From Chinchilla lanigera (Eukaryota > Chordata > Mammalia > Rodentia > Chinchillidae): a stretch of DNA of 64,000 bases. The DNA lies in contig NW_004955404.1 in NCBI RefSeq assembly GCF_000276665.1, positions 31,977,667 through 32,041,666 of the forward strand, in the 5' to 3' direction. The position numbers and the translations under genes were made by a program. Shown one piece after another: positions 23,871-35,094 of this stretch; position 1 is the first letter of the stretch; each line of letters opens with the position of its first letter. The notes beneath the pieces are model-generated. The model worked only from the letters and a program-made list of their open reading frames with translations, was not told where the DNA came from and made no database searches.

Positions 23871-24231
23871 TTTAGGTTTTTTTATAATCAGTATACAAAG
23901 TATTTACTCTCAGAAAAGGTGTTTTACTAATTTTCATGAAAATCCATCCTTATAGAAAAAATAAAAAATAATAAGTGTATATACACATAATCCATTTTTA
24001 ATCCTTTAGAAATAATGTAATAGATTTTTATTGATAACTATATTTAAAATATGGCTATCTGTGTACATATCAAACCAAGAACAAATTATTCCCCATTCCC
24101 ACATGAAATGATCTCTTTATGTACCTGAGGTGATGTTAACATGAGGTTTGGAGTAATTACCAGGAAATGCCATATGAATATCTCAAACAAGGAGAAAGAT
24201 GCAGTTATACTGTCCATTTAGGGGAATACTA
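23871..24231. other. Unassigned AT-rich sequence
   Basis: No supported feature was found. Confidence 0.4.
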
Positions 24232-24332
24232 GGGGCTGGGGATTTAGCTCAGCGGCAAAAAGCGCCTGCCTGGCAAGCGCAAGGTCGTGAGTTCAGTTCC
24301 CCGTACCGGAGAAAAACAAACAAACAAAAAAA
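24232..24332 (+). mobile_element. Young ID SINE
   Basis: Near-consensus ID body: 'ggggctggggatttagctca', 'gcctgcctggcaagcgcaag', 'gagttcagttccccgtaccg', then a (CAAA)n/A tail. Compared with the copies at 8.66 and 11.9 kb it has one extra A and a few substitutions. A TSD is only partly visible ('ctagggg' on both sides). Confidence 0.9.
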
Positions 24333-25954
24333 GCTATTTCTAGGGGGATAGTAAAGAAATTTAGTTTGCATTTTGCGTTTCTGTAATAAAACTATAGAGC
24401 AACTGTGGAGAATTCTTATTGTGAGATAAATGGCTGTGATTTTGGGGGAGTGTTGTCTTTAAACAGAAGCATAAGCTATCACAAGGCTTGGGAAAATAAA
24501 GGTCTTATTCTCTCTGGATATGCTGGCTCCTTCTGCAGAAGTGTTTGTTTCTGAAATGTGGGCTGCTTGCCTGTGCTCTGGTGAACTGCTGGCCCCAGAG
24601 AAGTCCTGAGAATTCTGAGCAAAAACAATTTGCTTCCAACAGCTACGGTACAATTAGGAGGAACAATATTTTGCCTGGGAAAATATTTCCTGATCTTACA
24701 GTCAAAGCCACATAAGAAATACATTAGTTTAGATCTGCTTACTTATAGTATAAGGTGGAAACTGATGATTCTCTTACTGCATTCGAAGTTTTTAAACTTG
24801 TTTTTACATACACCTATCCTGTAGAGTAGCAGCCTACATTTATTTAAAAAAGTATCCCATCAGTTAAATTTTCATCATGTCTTTAGTAAATAAATATAAA
24901 ATTATTCATATGCATATGTATATGTTCATACACTGCTTACATAGAGTATCAAACTAATATAATTAAATAGTACAAAATATACATTCAATAGTAATTTAAG
25001 AGCATGTAATTGAAGTAAACTAACAGGTTCAAACTGTTTTTGTTATTACTGTGGAATGCTCTTATATTTGCAAAAATCTGTTAAAACTAGAACAATTTAG
25101 TTAAGCATAATTTTTTAAACAAAAGAAATAATCTGTTTGGCACTGCTTGATGGAGCAACTTGAGGTCTGGTTCCAGGTGTTAGTTTTTCTCTACTAAATT
25201 TTAAAGCTGTAAAGTACATTTCACAAATGTACATAGATCTAAATGATTTTGTCTACCAAATAATAAAACATACTTTTCAATCTCATCCTTACTTTCACAA
25301 AGCATTTATTGAGCATAGGGTGATAAATGCCCATTTTTCGTAGCATTACCGCTAGTATTTGCTACATTTTAAGTCAATGGATTCACTCTCTATTGAAGTG
25401 CTTTCTGGAAACTTTAAAAATAGGTTAGAAAAGCTATTTCCAAGTTTATAAAGTGTGAAAACATGAACCTTTTATGATGTGAATTATTTGTAGCATTTTA
25501 AATGGCAAAAATCCTATAAGGATGGAAATATTTTTAAATACCAATTTTGAATTATTATTTTTAAAGCATGAGCTTCCTTTGAATAAAAGAAGATACTTTG
25601 TGATTCATCGTTAAATATAATCTTCACCTTAAATTTACATACTAGTTATTCCTCCAATGCCAAAATAATCTTTAAAAAAAGCTCTGGAACATAATGCAGT
25701 TAACTAATTTTCATCAGATTGAAAGTCTATAAAATTGACATTTATCTCTTATAATAGAAAATACCCAACACGTCTTTTAAAATCTCCTTCAAATTATTTT
25801 CTTTCAGCTAGCTAGTTAACCCATCTTCAGAAGATTTCAATATTCCTTCCTCATTCTACTAAGTATTCTAAGCACTGCTCTATTTTATAAAATTCCGTTA
25901 CGTAGCCACCACCTAGAGTAAGGCCCCCGCATCTGTGCCCACCACACATCATTT
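24333..25954. other. Unassigned AT-rich sequence
   Basis: No gene or named repeat is recognised. Overlapping minus-strand frames at 24459-24724 have no recognisable domain. The stretch is strongly AT-rich from about 24840 on. Confidence 0.4.
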
Positions 25955-26640
25955 CTATTATACAATGTGTACCTGGAGTTGTACAGTAGATGACTTGACA
26001 TCTTGTAGCAGTTTATTAATTTTATTTGCTTCTGACTTCAGATCTTTGCTGCAATAGTTTATCCATACATGATGCAGTGCGTGAATTTCGCAAGTGGGGC
26101 AACTCCAGGCTCTGAATGCAGATTTCCTTCTCTATTCCACTTTCAGGCACATATTCTACTACTGGTTAAATTTAAACAGAGCAAATATCTTTAGTGGCTA
26201 CAAAAAATAGTTCTGTGTAGACTGTCTTACTGAAGCAGCAAATAGCAAACAAATGCCATAAGCTGAGACACAGCATAATCCGTAGTTTCATCCAAAAGAA
26301 TAAATCTCTCACAATATATGATTTGTGCTTTGTTTTCTTCAGTCTCTTGCAGTGTTTTCCAACTTCCAGCAGTATTTATAGAAAAAGAAATGGTTTTGAG
26401 TTGTTTCTCTGTTGTTTTCAGTACACGGTTTCAGTCCATTTTTACTATTGTAAGAAGGAGACTTTCCTCATTGATACATAGCACTTGACTTTCACAACGA
26501 AGTAAAGGAACCTTAAAAGACTTCTAAACATTTGCCATAAGGTTTAATGGAGAATGTTGATAAAGCACTACAGAGACTAGGACATGATTTAAATAGCTCT
26601 TACAATCATCATGGTCTGTCTTTATGTCCTGTATGTTCAC
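25955..26640 (-). pseudogene. Decayed coding-like sequence, gene not identified
   Basis: On the minus strand, one frame runs from 26640 down to about 26226 with only two in-frame stops. It has protein-like composition, including 'RCESQVLCINEESLLLTIVK' and, after a TGA, 'SINTAGSWKTLQETEENKAQ', followed by a stretch ending '...FVCYLLLQ' before a TAA. Reading then shifts frame and coding-like text continues ('VEYVPESGIEKEICIQ' or, in another frame, 'KDLKSEANKINKLLQDVKSS') until a stop near 25958. Weaker similar text extends upstream to about 26890. A long frame interrupted by scattered stops and frameshifts fits a processed pseudogene or an old transposon ORF. I do not recognise the parent protein. 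No clear poly(A) or TSD was found. Confidence 0.45.
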
Positions 26641-27309
26641 TTTTTTATGTCTTGCTAATGTGATGGCTTTAGACCATCATTACTATCTTAAAACACAGAA
26701 TGCACTTAGAGTGAGATCAATTTGTTACTGAATATATGCTCACACCTGTTCCAAATAGTCTTCTTGATTATTTTGAATTCTCAGATTGTTATTGCTTCTA
26801 GGATGTGCTGTAGTTAATGGGTGTCTGTAGAAGACGTGGAACATGGCAGCTCTGTCATTTCATTATGTTTCTGAACCTGAAAGATTAGGATTAAGTGCTA
26901 TCTGTAGCTCCTTTGCTAACTTTTTTTTTTTTAAAGGAAACTCTCTATTTTGTCAGGGTTAGCTTCCTTTAGTTTCATCAAAATTAAATTACAGAATTGT
27001 AAATACACTTTACTGAGTCCAAACAAACTGCTATTTTTTTGTAATACAATCAAAGTAGGTAAGAATATTACTGTTAACTTTTGGCTTAAAATATTTCTTT
27101 TACTTTATTTTGTCCTTAACAACTATATAATCAGTGTGTAATTTGCATTCAGTAGAAAATGAAGAAGTACTTGCTTTACCTGATCTGTATATTATTTTCT
27201 TGAGCATGTAGTGCTACTCTCCTAGTACATTTTTAACTTAAAATTCATATAGAATTTAAAGACATGGCCCTTCTAATTTTAGAAGTTTTATGATTGATGA
27301 TATATGTGT
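26641..27309. other. Unassigned AT-rich sequence
   Basis: The first part up to about 26890 may belong to the pseudogene-like region. The rest has no supported feature. A T-run lies at 26921-26932. Confidence 0.35.
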
Positions 27310-27399
27310 TTTTCTGGGGTGTTTTTGTACCAAGAATTAAACTCACGACCTCATGCTCGCCAGACAGATGTTGTGCCACTGAGCTACATCCCTGGCTCT
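27310..27399 (-). mobile_element. Older ID SINE (minus strand)
   Basis: Read on plus, it shows 'tttgtaccaagaattaaactcacgacctc', 'cgccagacagatg' and 'ccactgagctacatccctggc', the reverse complement of an ID element. It is more diverged than the three young copies and its A tail is worn. Confidence 0.8.
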
Positions 27400-28495
27400 T
27401 TTTCCATTTTTAAAGATACTTTTCATGATTATATAGTTAATGCCTCCCCATAATAGAAAATTATGAAAACGAAGAAGAAAGTAAGTAGGAAATGGAAAAG
27501 ATCCATGAACTGGCCACAAGAACAGGACCTCTGTGATGATTTTGTGAATAAACTTCTAGAGCTAAGGCTATGGACTATGTACAGCAAATATACATGTTAA
27601 TATACATTTATAGATATTTATAATACGCCAAAGTACATATATTTAAATAGGAATCATATTGTACCTGTTCTTTTGTAACTCTTTCCTTTCTTAAAATATG
27701 GGACACATCTGGTAATAAGATTTTCTGTAGGAAGAATAAAGCATTTTTCTTGGTATGATTTTGTCTCCACTTACATAATTTTTAAGCAGTGGTACACAGC
27801 CTTGCTATCATATGAGTTCAACTCAAGTCACTAGACTACATAAAAGTCCAACTTAATTTTGTCAGTAGGCCTTAAATTAATCATGCAAAGGACATGTCAT
27901 GACAAGTAAATTATAATTTATTTAAATGAAACACAGAAGAAATCTTTTAATAGTTTTCAAAGATTCTTACAATATGAGGCTACCCATTTGTGATTATAAG
28001 AGGTCCTGGAACTCAGTAAAATATTAATTTTTTATTTGGATGATGTAGGTGATATTTTATTGATGCTTTAGGGCAATTGGACTGTGGTTCCTTCCTCATT
28101 CTGCTTCTTCAGAAAAATATTAGAGTTATTTTCTGTAGTCATTGTAAAAAAATATTTTGGAGCAACATAAGACAAAGCATTATACCCTTTAGTAAGTGAC
28201 ATGCACAAGTAGCAATCTAAAGGAAAAGTATTTACTGACATGTATAAAGACAAGAAATGAACTAATTGCCATAGTGCTAGAGCAGGTGTAGTGCTTGATA
28301 AATTGATGTCAGGCTACTCAAAAGATTTAATTTTTAGGCTGAAAAACATGCATTCATTATTCATGCAAAATATATCTCTATTTCTAAACCTAACTTGTTT
28401 ATAAAAAGACTAGAGACATATGGTTTGATGAGGAAATATCTTCCTATAGGAGTTAAGTTAAAAGAGGATATAATTAGGAAACAGCAGCTTAGAGT
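27400..28495. other. Unassigned AT-rich sequence
   Basis: No gene or named repeat is recognised in this interval. Confidence 0.4.
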
Positions 28496-28760
28496 TGTCT
28501 CAGTCACCTTTCTCATTGCTGAAACAAAGTATCTGACAGCCATAACTTAAAGGAGCAAAGCCTTATTTTCACTTGCAGTTTCAAAATTTCAGTTCATGGT
28601 TGGCGGGCACAAACTCAGAGCGGATTGCGGGGAGTTACTGTGAAGGAAAGCTGGTTGTGTCATGGTGGCTAGGAAAAAGAGAGGCCATGAGGGCTGCAGC
28701 TGGGGCTACCAAAGTTGTTTGGAGCTCACACCTCACAACTTGCCTGGGCTTCTGGACATG
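28496..28760 (-). mobile_element. MaLR-type LTR, diverged (minus strand)
   Basis: It begins with TG ('tgtctcagtcacc') and continues 'tttctcattgctgaaacaaag', 'aaaggagcaaagccttatttt' and 'cagttcatggttggcggg', the same start as the LTRs at 18589, 23360, 35544 and 54124. The middle has drifted and the 3' end is not clear. It is a member or relative of that LTR family. Confidence 0.65.
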
Positions 28761-28814
28761 ACACTACAAATTTGCCTTCATTGGCTTCAGTCTTGCTTTG
28801 TTCTCATTCCTTTC

Positions 28815-29040
28815 TTGCTTGCTTTGGTCTCATTCCTTTCCATCCCCCTATTTATTCCTTTTGAAATAGGAATGTTTACTGTGTGCCACTGTATATCAGC
28901 AATGTTTAACTTCCTTTTCGATTTTTGTAGGGATTCACCACAAAGAATGTGTCTTGAGTCTCACAGGCTTTAGACTTGGACATTTCAACAGTGCTGGAAT
29001 TGTTATAATTATGGTGGTTAATAAAGATGAACTAAATGTA
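28815..29040 (+). mobile_element. Possible ERVL-MaLR internal fragment
   Basis: 'ggaatgtttactgtgtgcc', 'ctgtatatcagcaatg', 'tcttgagtctcacaggcttt' and 'agacttggacatttcaacagtgctgg' resemble the non-coding internal region of MaLR elements. It is short and carries no gag, pol or env frame. Family assignment is from memory and tentative. Confidence 0.4.
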
Positions 29041-29120
29041 TTTTGAATACAGAGATGAATAAGAGTCCTATGCAGGCAAGGTATAGAATGTTATCATTTA
29101 GAATCAGAATTTTATAATAA

Positions 29121-30620
29121 AATCAGCATGATACTGGCAAAAAACAGACCTCAGGATCAGTGGAACAGATTAGGAGATGCAGACACAAAATGAAACACAA
29201 CAGACACATTATCTTTGACAAATGGCCCAAACATGTTCAATGGATGAAAAATAGCCTCTTCAATGAATGGTGCTGGAAAAACTGGCTTTCTACATGCCAA
29301 AGAAAAACCAGACCCATGTCTATCACCGTGCAATAAAATAAAGATGAAGCAAAGATCTAAGTATTAAAACAGAAACACTAAATCTACTGGAAGAGAAAGT
29401 GTGTAGAAAGCTCAAAGACACAGATATGGGCAGAGGTTTCATGAACAAAACCCAGATTTCACAGGAAATAATTTAAAGAATCAACAACTGGTATCTCATC
29501 TTTCCAAAAAGGTTTTGTATATCAAAAGAAATCACCAATAGAATGAAAAAACAACTCACAGACTTTGGAAAAAAATTTAACCAACTGTCCCTCAGACAAA
29601 GAACTTCTATCTAGAACATATAAAGAGCTGAAAAAAAAAAAAAAAACAACAAGCACCTCAAATTCAAAGACCCAGTCCAAAAGTAAGCATCTGAGATGAA
29701 TACACACTTCTCAGATGAAGAAATACAAATGGCAAGTAAATATAAAAAAATGTTCAAAATCATTGCTCATTCAACAGATGCAAGTAAAAACAATTCTGAG
29801 ATTCCATCTCATTCCAGATAGAATGGCTATCATCAAGAAATCAACCACTAATAAATGCTGGAAGGACTGTGGGGATAAAGGAACCCTTCTTCACCATTGG
29901 TGGGAATGTAGACTGGTGCAACCACTGTGGAAATCACTGTGGAGATTCTTTAAAAAGCTAGGATTAGAGGTCCCATTTGAACCAGGTATTGCCCTTCTGG
30001 GTATCTTCCCAGAAGAATTAAAAACATCATACCACAGTGACATATGTGTACCCATGTTTATAGCAGTACAATTCATAATAGCTATATCTTGGAAAGAACC
30101 TAAATGCCCATCAACCGAAGAATGGATAAAAAAGATGTAGTATTTTTATACAGTGGAATACTACTCAGCCATAAAGAAGAATAACTCAGGACTTTTATAG
30201 GTAAATGGATGCAACTTGAGACCATACTCATAAGTGAGATAAATCAGACTCACATGTTAAATATCATATTTTCTTTTTGGTGTGAGGAACTGAAAGAGTA
30301 AATAAGGTCCAAACTGCACAATAGGTATTGTGAAATGGGAAGAAATTGTTCACAATGGAAAAGGGAACTGGGATTGGGGAAAGGGGAAAGAAAGGAAGGC
30401 AAAAGGAAAAAATACTCAAAGTACAAGATACACTACTAGTTTCTCTTAGTTCATTGAAAATAAAGGTTAGTGGTAATACAGTTTGGAGAATTTTAAGCCT
30501 GTATCTTGTATGCTGATTAACTACTTTAAAGATAACAATACTCGATATACTCACTGTTGTTATTCTCCTATTATTTTTCTATGAAGTTTTATTTTACTTT
30601 TTTTCCATAAAATAAAAAAA
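29121..30620 (+). mobile_element. LINE-1, 5'-truncated, rodent-type ORF2 3' end and 3' UTR
   Basis: The element starts in late ORF2 ('cagcatgatactggcaaaaaac') and runs to an A-rich 3' end. The frame 29715-30140 gives the C-terminal part of L1 ORF2p, with 'RMAIIKKS', '[17 protein letters not shown]', 'KKLGLEVPFEPGIALLGIFP' and 'KCPSTEEWIKKM'. The frame is then closed by TAG (30138-30140) where L1 has a Trp codon, and coding text goes on in the same frame behind it ('YFYTVEYYSAIKK'). Stops and frameshifts also lie upstream. The endonuclease and most of the reverse transcriptase are absent. It is therefore a dead, truncated copy. It ends against an LTR at about 30640. Confidence 0.92.
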
Positions 30621-30639
30621 TTCCAGAATTTCCCCCATA

Positions 30640-31000
30640 AAGCTATGTGTTCAGAGGTGGAGGTTTTGGAAGGTGATTGGATCGTGGGGGTGCTACATTC
30701 ATCAGTGGACTGAATTCTCACTGTGTTTGCTGTCACGAGGTAGAGACTGGTTGGAAGGGGCAGGTCACTTGGGGCATGACCTGGAAGTGCTATTTCCCTC
30801 TCAGTTCCTTGTTTTTACTCTCTGCTTCCTGGTTACCCTGACATGAGCAGCTTTTCCCTTCACACCCTTCCACCAGGTCTTCCTCCTTGGAGCCATCTGA
30901 CTGTTGGCTGCAAATGTGAGTGAAAATAATATCTCTTCCTTTAAGTTTCAGCTGTTGGCTATAGTGTCCTAGCAATGAGGAAGTGACAAAGACAAAAGAT
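30640..31000 (+). mobile_element. MaLR-type LTR
   Basis: 'aatttcccccataaagc', 'ttcagaggtggaggttttgg', 'ggtgattggatcgtggggg', 'catcagtggactgaattctc', 'ggtcacttggggcatgacc' and 'aaaataatatctcttcc' follow the order of MaLR LTRs. The first bases of the LTR are missing or lie beyond the L1 3' end, so the two elements abut or one entered the other. Confidence 0.75.
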
Positions 31001-31275
31001 AGCCCTTTTTGTAACTTGACTTTTTTTTTTTTTTTTACAAAAAGTAAAGCATTTTTTTCCTAGGAAATAAAAATCCTAATAGTTTCCAATGACAAATATA
31101 GACAGATACTAAAAGTTAGTAATTTTTAAAATATTTGATAACTTCAGAGTGCCCTTTAATTATAATTATGTACTTTATGTTTTGAGTATTTAATTTTTAA
31201 TGACATGGCATGAAGCACCTATATTTTCTTTCATCACTTTAGTTTGAGAACAGAAATAAAGAATGAAATGCTTTG

Positions 31276-31909
31276 AGAATTAGAACAGTACTGTGGTATG
31301 ATGTTTTCAATTTTTTCTGGGAAAATAGTGGTACAATTTGTAGTAGCTAAATCTTGGAAACAACCCAAACGCCCATCAACAGAGTAATGTATAAAAAAGA
31401 TGTGATATTTTTATACAATGGAGTATTACTCAGCTATAAAGAAAAATAAACTCCAGGCTTTCATAGGTAAATGGATGCAACTAGAGACAATACTCATAAA
31501 AAAAATAAATCAGACTCTTATGTGTAAACATCATATTGTCTCCCTAGTGTAGGAAACTGAAAGAATAAATAAGATCCAAAAAGTACAATAGATATTGTGA
31601 AAGGGAAAGAAACTGCTCAAAAGGAAATAATAACTGGGACAGAGGAAAGGAAGAGAAAAATATATAAATACATAAAATAGCTAAGATAGTTGTACTACTA
31701 ATTTCTATTAGTTCATTGAAAGGAACAGTTAGTACTTATATTGTTTGATCAATTTTGCATGCCTATGTCTGATAATCTGCACAGTTACTTTGAAGATAAC
31801 AATATGCAGTATAATAACCATTGCTAATTTCCTATCATCTTAATTTGAAATTCTGTATTTTTTATTGTTTTTTTCTCTTTAAAACATAAAAAAGAATTAG
31901 AACAGTACT
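31276..31909 (+). mobile_element. LINE-1 3' end with 5' inversion, between 17-bp direct repeats
   Basis: The exact 17-bp repeat 'agaattagaacagtact' lies at 31276-31292 and 31893-31909. The forward part from about 31327 matches the L1 copy around 30061-30600 ('caatttgtagtagctaaatc', 'cccatcaacagag', 'actcagctataaagaaaaa') and ends in an A-rich tail. The first ~36 bp after the left repeat (31291-31326, 'tgtggtatgatgttttc...') is the reverse complement of L1 sequence found at about 30001-30037. This is a twin-priming 5' inversion. A stop (TGA) replaces the Trp codon at the same place as in the neighbouring copy. Confidence 0.92.
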
Positions 31910-32419
31910 AAGTTTATGCTACTTTATATAGTGAGTTAGAGAGAAGTAAAGAGGATTAATTTTCAGAGAATTTGAAACATATCTCCTTATAGTGTGACTC
32001 AGCATGTTAAGAAATCCAATATAATTCAAGATAATAAAAACTGTTCCCAATTTCTGGTTGATTTTCTTGCTGTCATAAATTGTCAAACCCTCCAAGAATA
32101 TTTAGCTGCTTAGCACTGAGGCACCCATGGATAGCATCATAAAACTATTGCTTTAAACATTTATATCTGATGCCAATATACTTCCCTTCATAAAAACATA
32201 TTGTGTGTAGTCAGTGACCACTTAAATGACTGGCTTTGCTTTCTTAACACTTGCTAGAAAAAAAACTTAATGAGTCTAGAAATATGAAGACATCTGAACT
32301 GCTAAGGAAATATTTTTGCCTTTTTTAATGTTGCTGTAAATAAGTTCCTGAAGCCCTGTATAAAAAGCAGAGCTTTGGAGATTCAGAGTTTTGGAGATTC
32401 AAAAGTATGGTGCTGGAAT
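31910..32419. other. Unassigned AT-rich sequence
   Basis: No gene or named repeat is recognised. A local direct repeat ('gagctttggagattcagagttttggagattcaa', split here as 'ctttggagattcagag' and 'ttttggagattcaaaa') lies at about 32371-32405. Confidence 0.4.
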
Positions 32420-32690
32420 CTGCTAGGCTCTGGTAAGGGATTGATGACAGATGACACTGCAACAGTGAGAGAGCATATGGGAGCAATCACATGGTGAGAC
32501 AGGAAGCAAGGGACCAAGCAGGAGCCAGCTGTTCATGTCATAAAAAAAAGTCTCTTGGGAACCAACCCACTTCTCAAGACCAGCATCAATCCATTCCAAG
32601 GACAATGCCTTCAGAGGCTTAATTACCTGCCAATAGGCCTCTCTTCTTAAAGTTTCCACTGCAGCAGCACTGCCACACTAGGTACCAAGT
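32420..32690 (-). mobile_element. MaLR LTR, MST/THE1-like (minus strand)
   Basis: 'cacatggtgagacaggaagcaag', 'ggagccagctgttcatgtc', 'tctcttgggaaccaaccca' and 'ttacctgccaataggcctctc' correspond to the reverse strand of MST/THE1-type LTRs ('acatggtgaggcaggaagcaag', 'aaccagctctc..gggaac', 'ccactaggccccacc'). Subfamily is uncertain. Confidence 0.55.
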
Positions 32691-32692
32691 GT

Positions 32693-33030
32693 AACGGTTT
32701 AGCTTAATTGTCAACTTGACGGGTTGAGAATTATCTAGGTGATTAGTAAAGCACACTTCTGGTTGTGTGTGGGTGGGTCGTAGAGGCATGGCCTTGAGGT
32801 TTATGTCTTGTCCCTGGTAACCTTCCTCTGTTCTTTCCCCTATTTTGTTTTCCAGCTACTATGAAGTAGACAGCATTGCTCTACCACACCCTTCCACCAT
32901 GATGTTTCTGCACTGGTGCCAGATGGCCATGGACTGTACCCTCTGAAAACAGAAGCAAAAATAAACCTTTTCTTCTTTAAGTTGTGAATGTCAAGTATTT
33001 GGTCCCAGTTATGAAAAGCTGACTACAAAG
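32693..33030 (+). mobile_element. LTR, ERVL/MaLR type
   Basis: The opening 'aacggtttagcttaattgtcaacttgacggg' with 'gagaattatctaggtgattagtaaagcacac', then 'cttccaccatgatgtttctgcac', 'aaaaataaacctttt' and 'cttctttaagttgtgaatgtcaagtatttgg' is LTR-like in block order and polyadenylation signal position. No partner LTR or coding region is present. Confidence 0.6.
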
Positions 33031-34046
33031 GTACTAAACTTCCAGCATATTAACTTATAGGGGACAAAGCACATCTAAATCACAGCAGGAAGTGAAGATT
33101 TTTGGGATGATGGAGAAGAGAAATAATATTTTTAAACTCCTCCTTGAAGGTGAATTCTTCATAAAACATAGCTCTTTTATCTTTCTCCTACTTTTTAACT
33201 CAATAAGGACCAACATCTTCCTCTCTACCCACCAAATATTCAATACCAGAATGTAGATCCCCTAATGAAACTCCCCAACCTAGAAGGATTTCTACTAAAA
33301 GCAACATCTTTAATGCTTTTCATCTCAACTTCTCTTTGCAATAATAAGTCTTTCATAGCAATAAGATATGTTCAACATTGAATTAAGAAGGGACAGTCTG
33401 ATAATCACTTCAAATCTTTTTGCCTCTGTCTTATTTAAATATTTTATGATACTTGACATGACTTACCAAATTAAATAAAATCATTGCCTACAGTGATGGA
33501 GTCCACATGCCTGAAATACATATATGGTAAAGATAGAAAAGGTTTTATTTACTAGATGTCTTACATCACGAGTGTAGATGTTACTGGAATGAATGTTTTA
33601 ATGAACATCTTGATCCCAATAAACATATAAGTTGCAACAGACAATAACTAAACACCTTTCTGAGAGATAGTCACTGCTAACACTAGGTTTTCATGAAGGT
33701 TTGAGGCAATGCTTTATTGTTTGTGATAATCTGTAGAATAGCAAGCTCTGGATCATGAAAGATGATACAAATATTTGACTTGTTGATACCAAGAGTGGGG
33801 ATAACTAGGGAAAAGGGTATGTTGATATTAAGACATTTTGTTCTGTTTTGTAAATGATGCAAAAATTCTCCTTATTCTCTTCAATTTAAACTTAGAAATG
33901 GTTTATATTGCTCCCTATTACTTTTGGTGTAATTCTGGGGCTCATGAAGAACTTTGGAATCCTATGTATCAATCAGTGAGCAAGAAAGAAATGAGGAAGA
34001 ATGTGTGGAGAAAAAACCAGTATGAAGAGCATGCAAGAAGAATAAT
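33031..34046. other. Unassigned sequence
   Basis: No gene or named repeat is recognised. The plus-strand frame 33838-34116 overlaps the start of an ancient repeat and is not a known protein. Confidence 0.4.
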
Positions 34047-34365
34047 TATGTGCTATATTATGATTTTTCAAACAGTGATGGGCCACATAAATAATGTTGG
34101 CCCCATAAGATTATAATGGAGCTGAAAATTTCTTTTGCTCAGAGATGTCATAAGATTATATCCAAGTACATTACTTATATGTTCCTGGCAATGCTGGTAT
34201 AGACAGACCCACTCCTTTGCCAGATTTATAAAGGTATAACACATACAATTATGAATAGTACATAATAGCTGATAATGATACACACCTACTGCTGGCTATG
34301 CATTTACTATACCCTTTATTGTTAGTTTAGAATGTACTTCTACTTATAATAAACAAGTTTACTGT
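34047..34365 (+). repeat. Ancient interspersed repeat, copy 1 of 2
   Basis: 'tatgtgctatattatgatttttc', 'ggccccataagattataatg', 'gagctgaaaatttcttttgc', 'tgctggtatagacagaccc' and 'atttactataccctttattg' match a widely dispersed mammalian repeat. The same order recurs at 48721-49040 in the same orientation. I cannot name the family with certainty; it looks DNA-transposon- or LTR-like and is old. Confidence 0.65.
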
Positions 34366-35094
34366 AAAATGGTATGCCATGATATTATGGAAGCAGCTTC
34401 ACACATCTAGTGTTTGTTGTGCTTCTGGATGGTAAAAAGAAGCCATGGCTGATGACTGACCTGGATCATCTGAATCACATGAGAACACTCCAAGTTGTTC
34501 ACACAATGACAAATTTCCCAGAAGGTGTCTGTATCTTTAAGAGGCACAGGACTGTATCACAGAAATAAGACTGTCAAGGGATGGGGGTAAAGGCAGCTGG
34601 GACATGCAACAGGGAGTGAAAACTTCTGGTTTCTTTTCCTTGAACCTTTGCAGATCTTTCCATTTCCTTTCAGTTTCTCCATCTGCTGACATTTTGGAAA
34701 CCAAAGCCAAACACAATATATCACATCAGCAGCTCCAGGCAGAAGGCTGTTTCAAACCAAAATTGATTTTTAAATCTTTAATCAAGTAGGAATGGCATGT
34801 TGTGAATATTTCTAGGGCTTGAATTTACTAGTGCTTTAGGATTAGTCCAACCTAGGTATTTTGTAAAGGCTTGGTTTCATTTTAATCCTTGGTCAAAACA
34901 ATGCAAAAACAAAAATGACACTATGTAATTTATAACCAGAATGAAGCATAGAACAGAGCAGACATTCATCATAAGTTCTCTTATTAAAACTCCTAATGTT
35001 TAGACCAGATCTGTAATCAGATCTTTCATGTTAGAGCTTGTCATTACATTGTAACAGAGAAAGTAAAAGGTTTTCAAACACAAAAATCAAGGAG
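34366..35094. other. Unassigned sequence
   Basis: No supported gene, RNA or named repeat was found. Confidence 0.4.

Noticed and set aside
29715..30140. Functional reverse-transcriptase gene
   Set aside because: It is only the C-terminal end of L1 ORF2, with no catalytic domains, and is bounded by stops and frameshifts.
32371..32405. Direct repeat 'ttttggagattca' as a TSD or regulatory pair
   Set aside because: The units are adjacent with no element between them. A local slippage duplication is enough.
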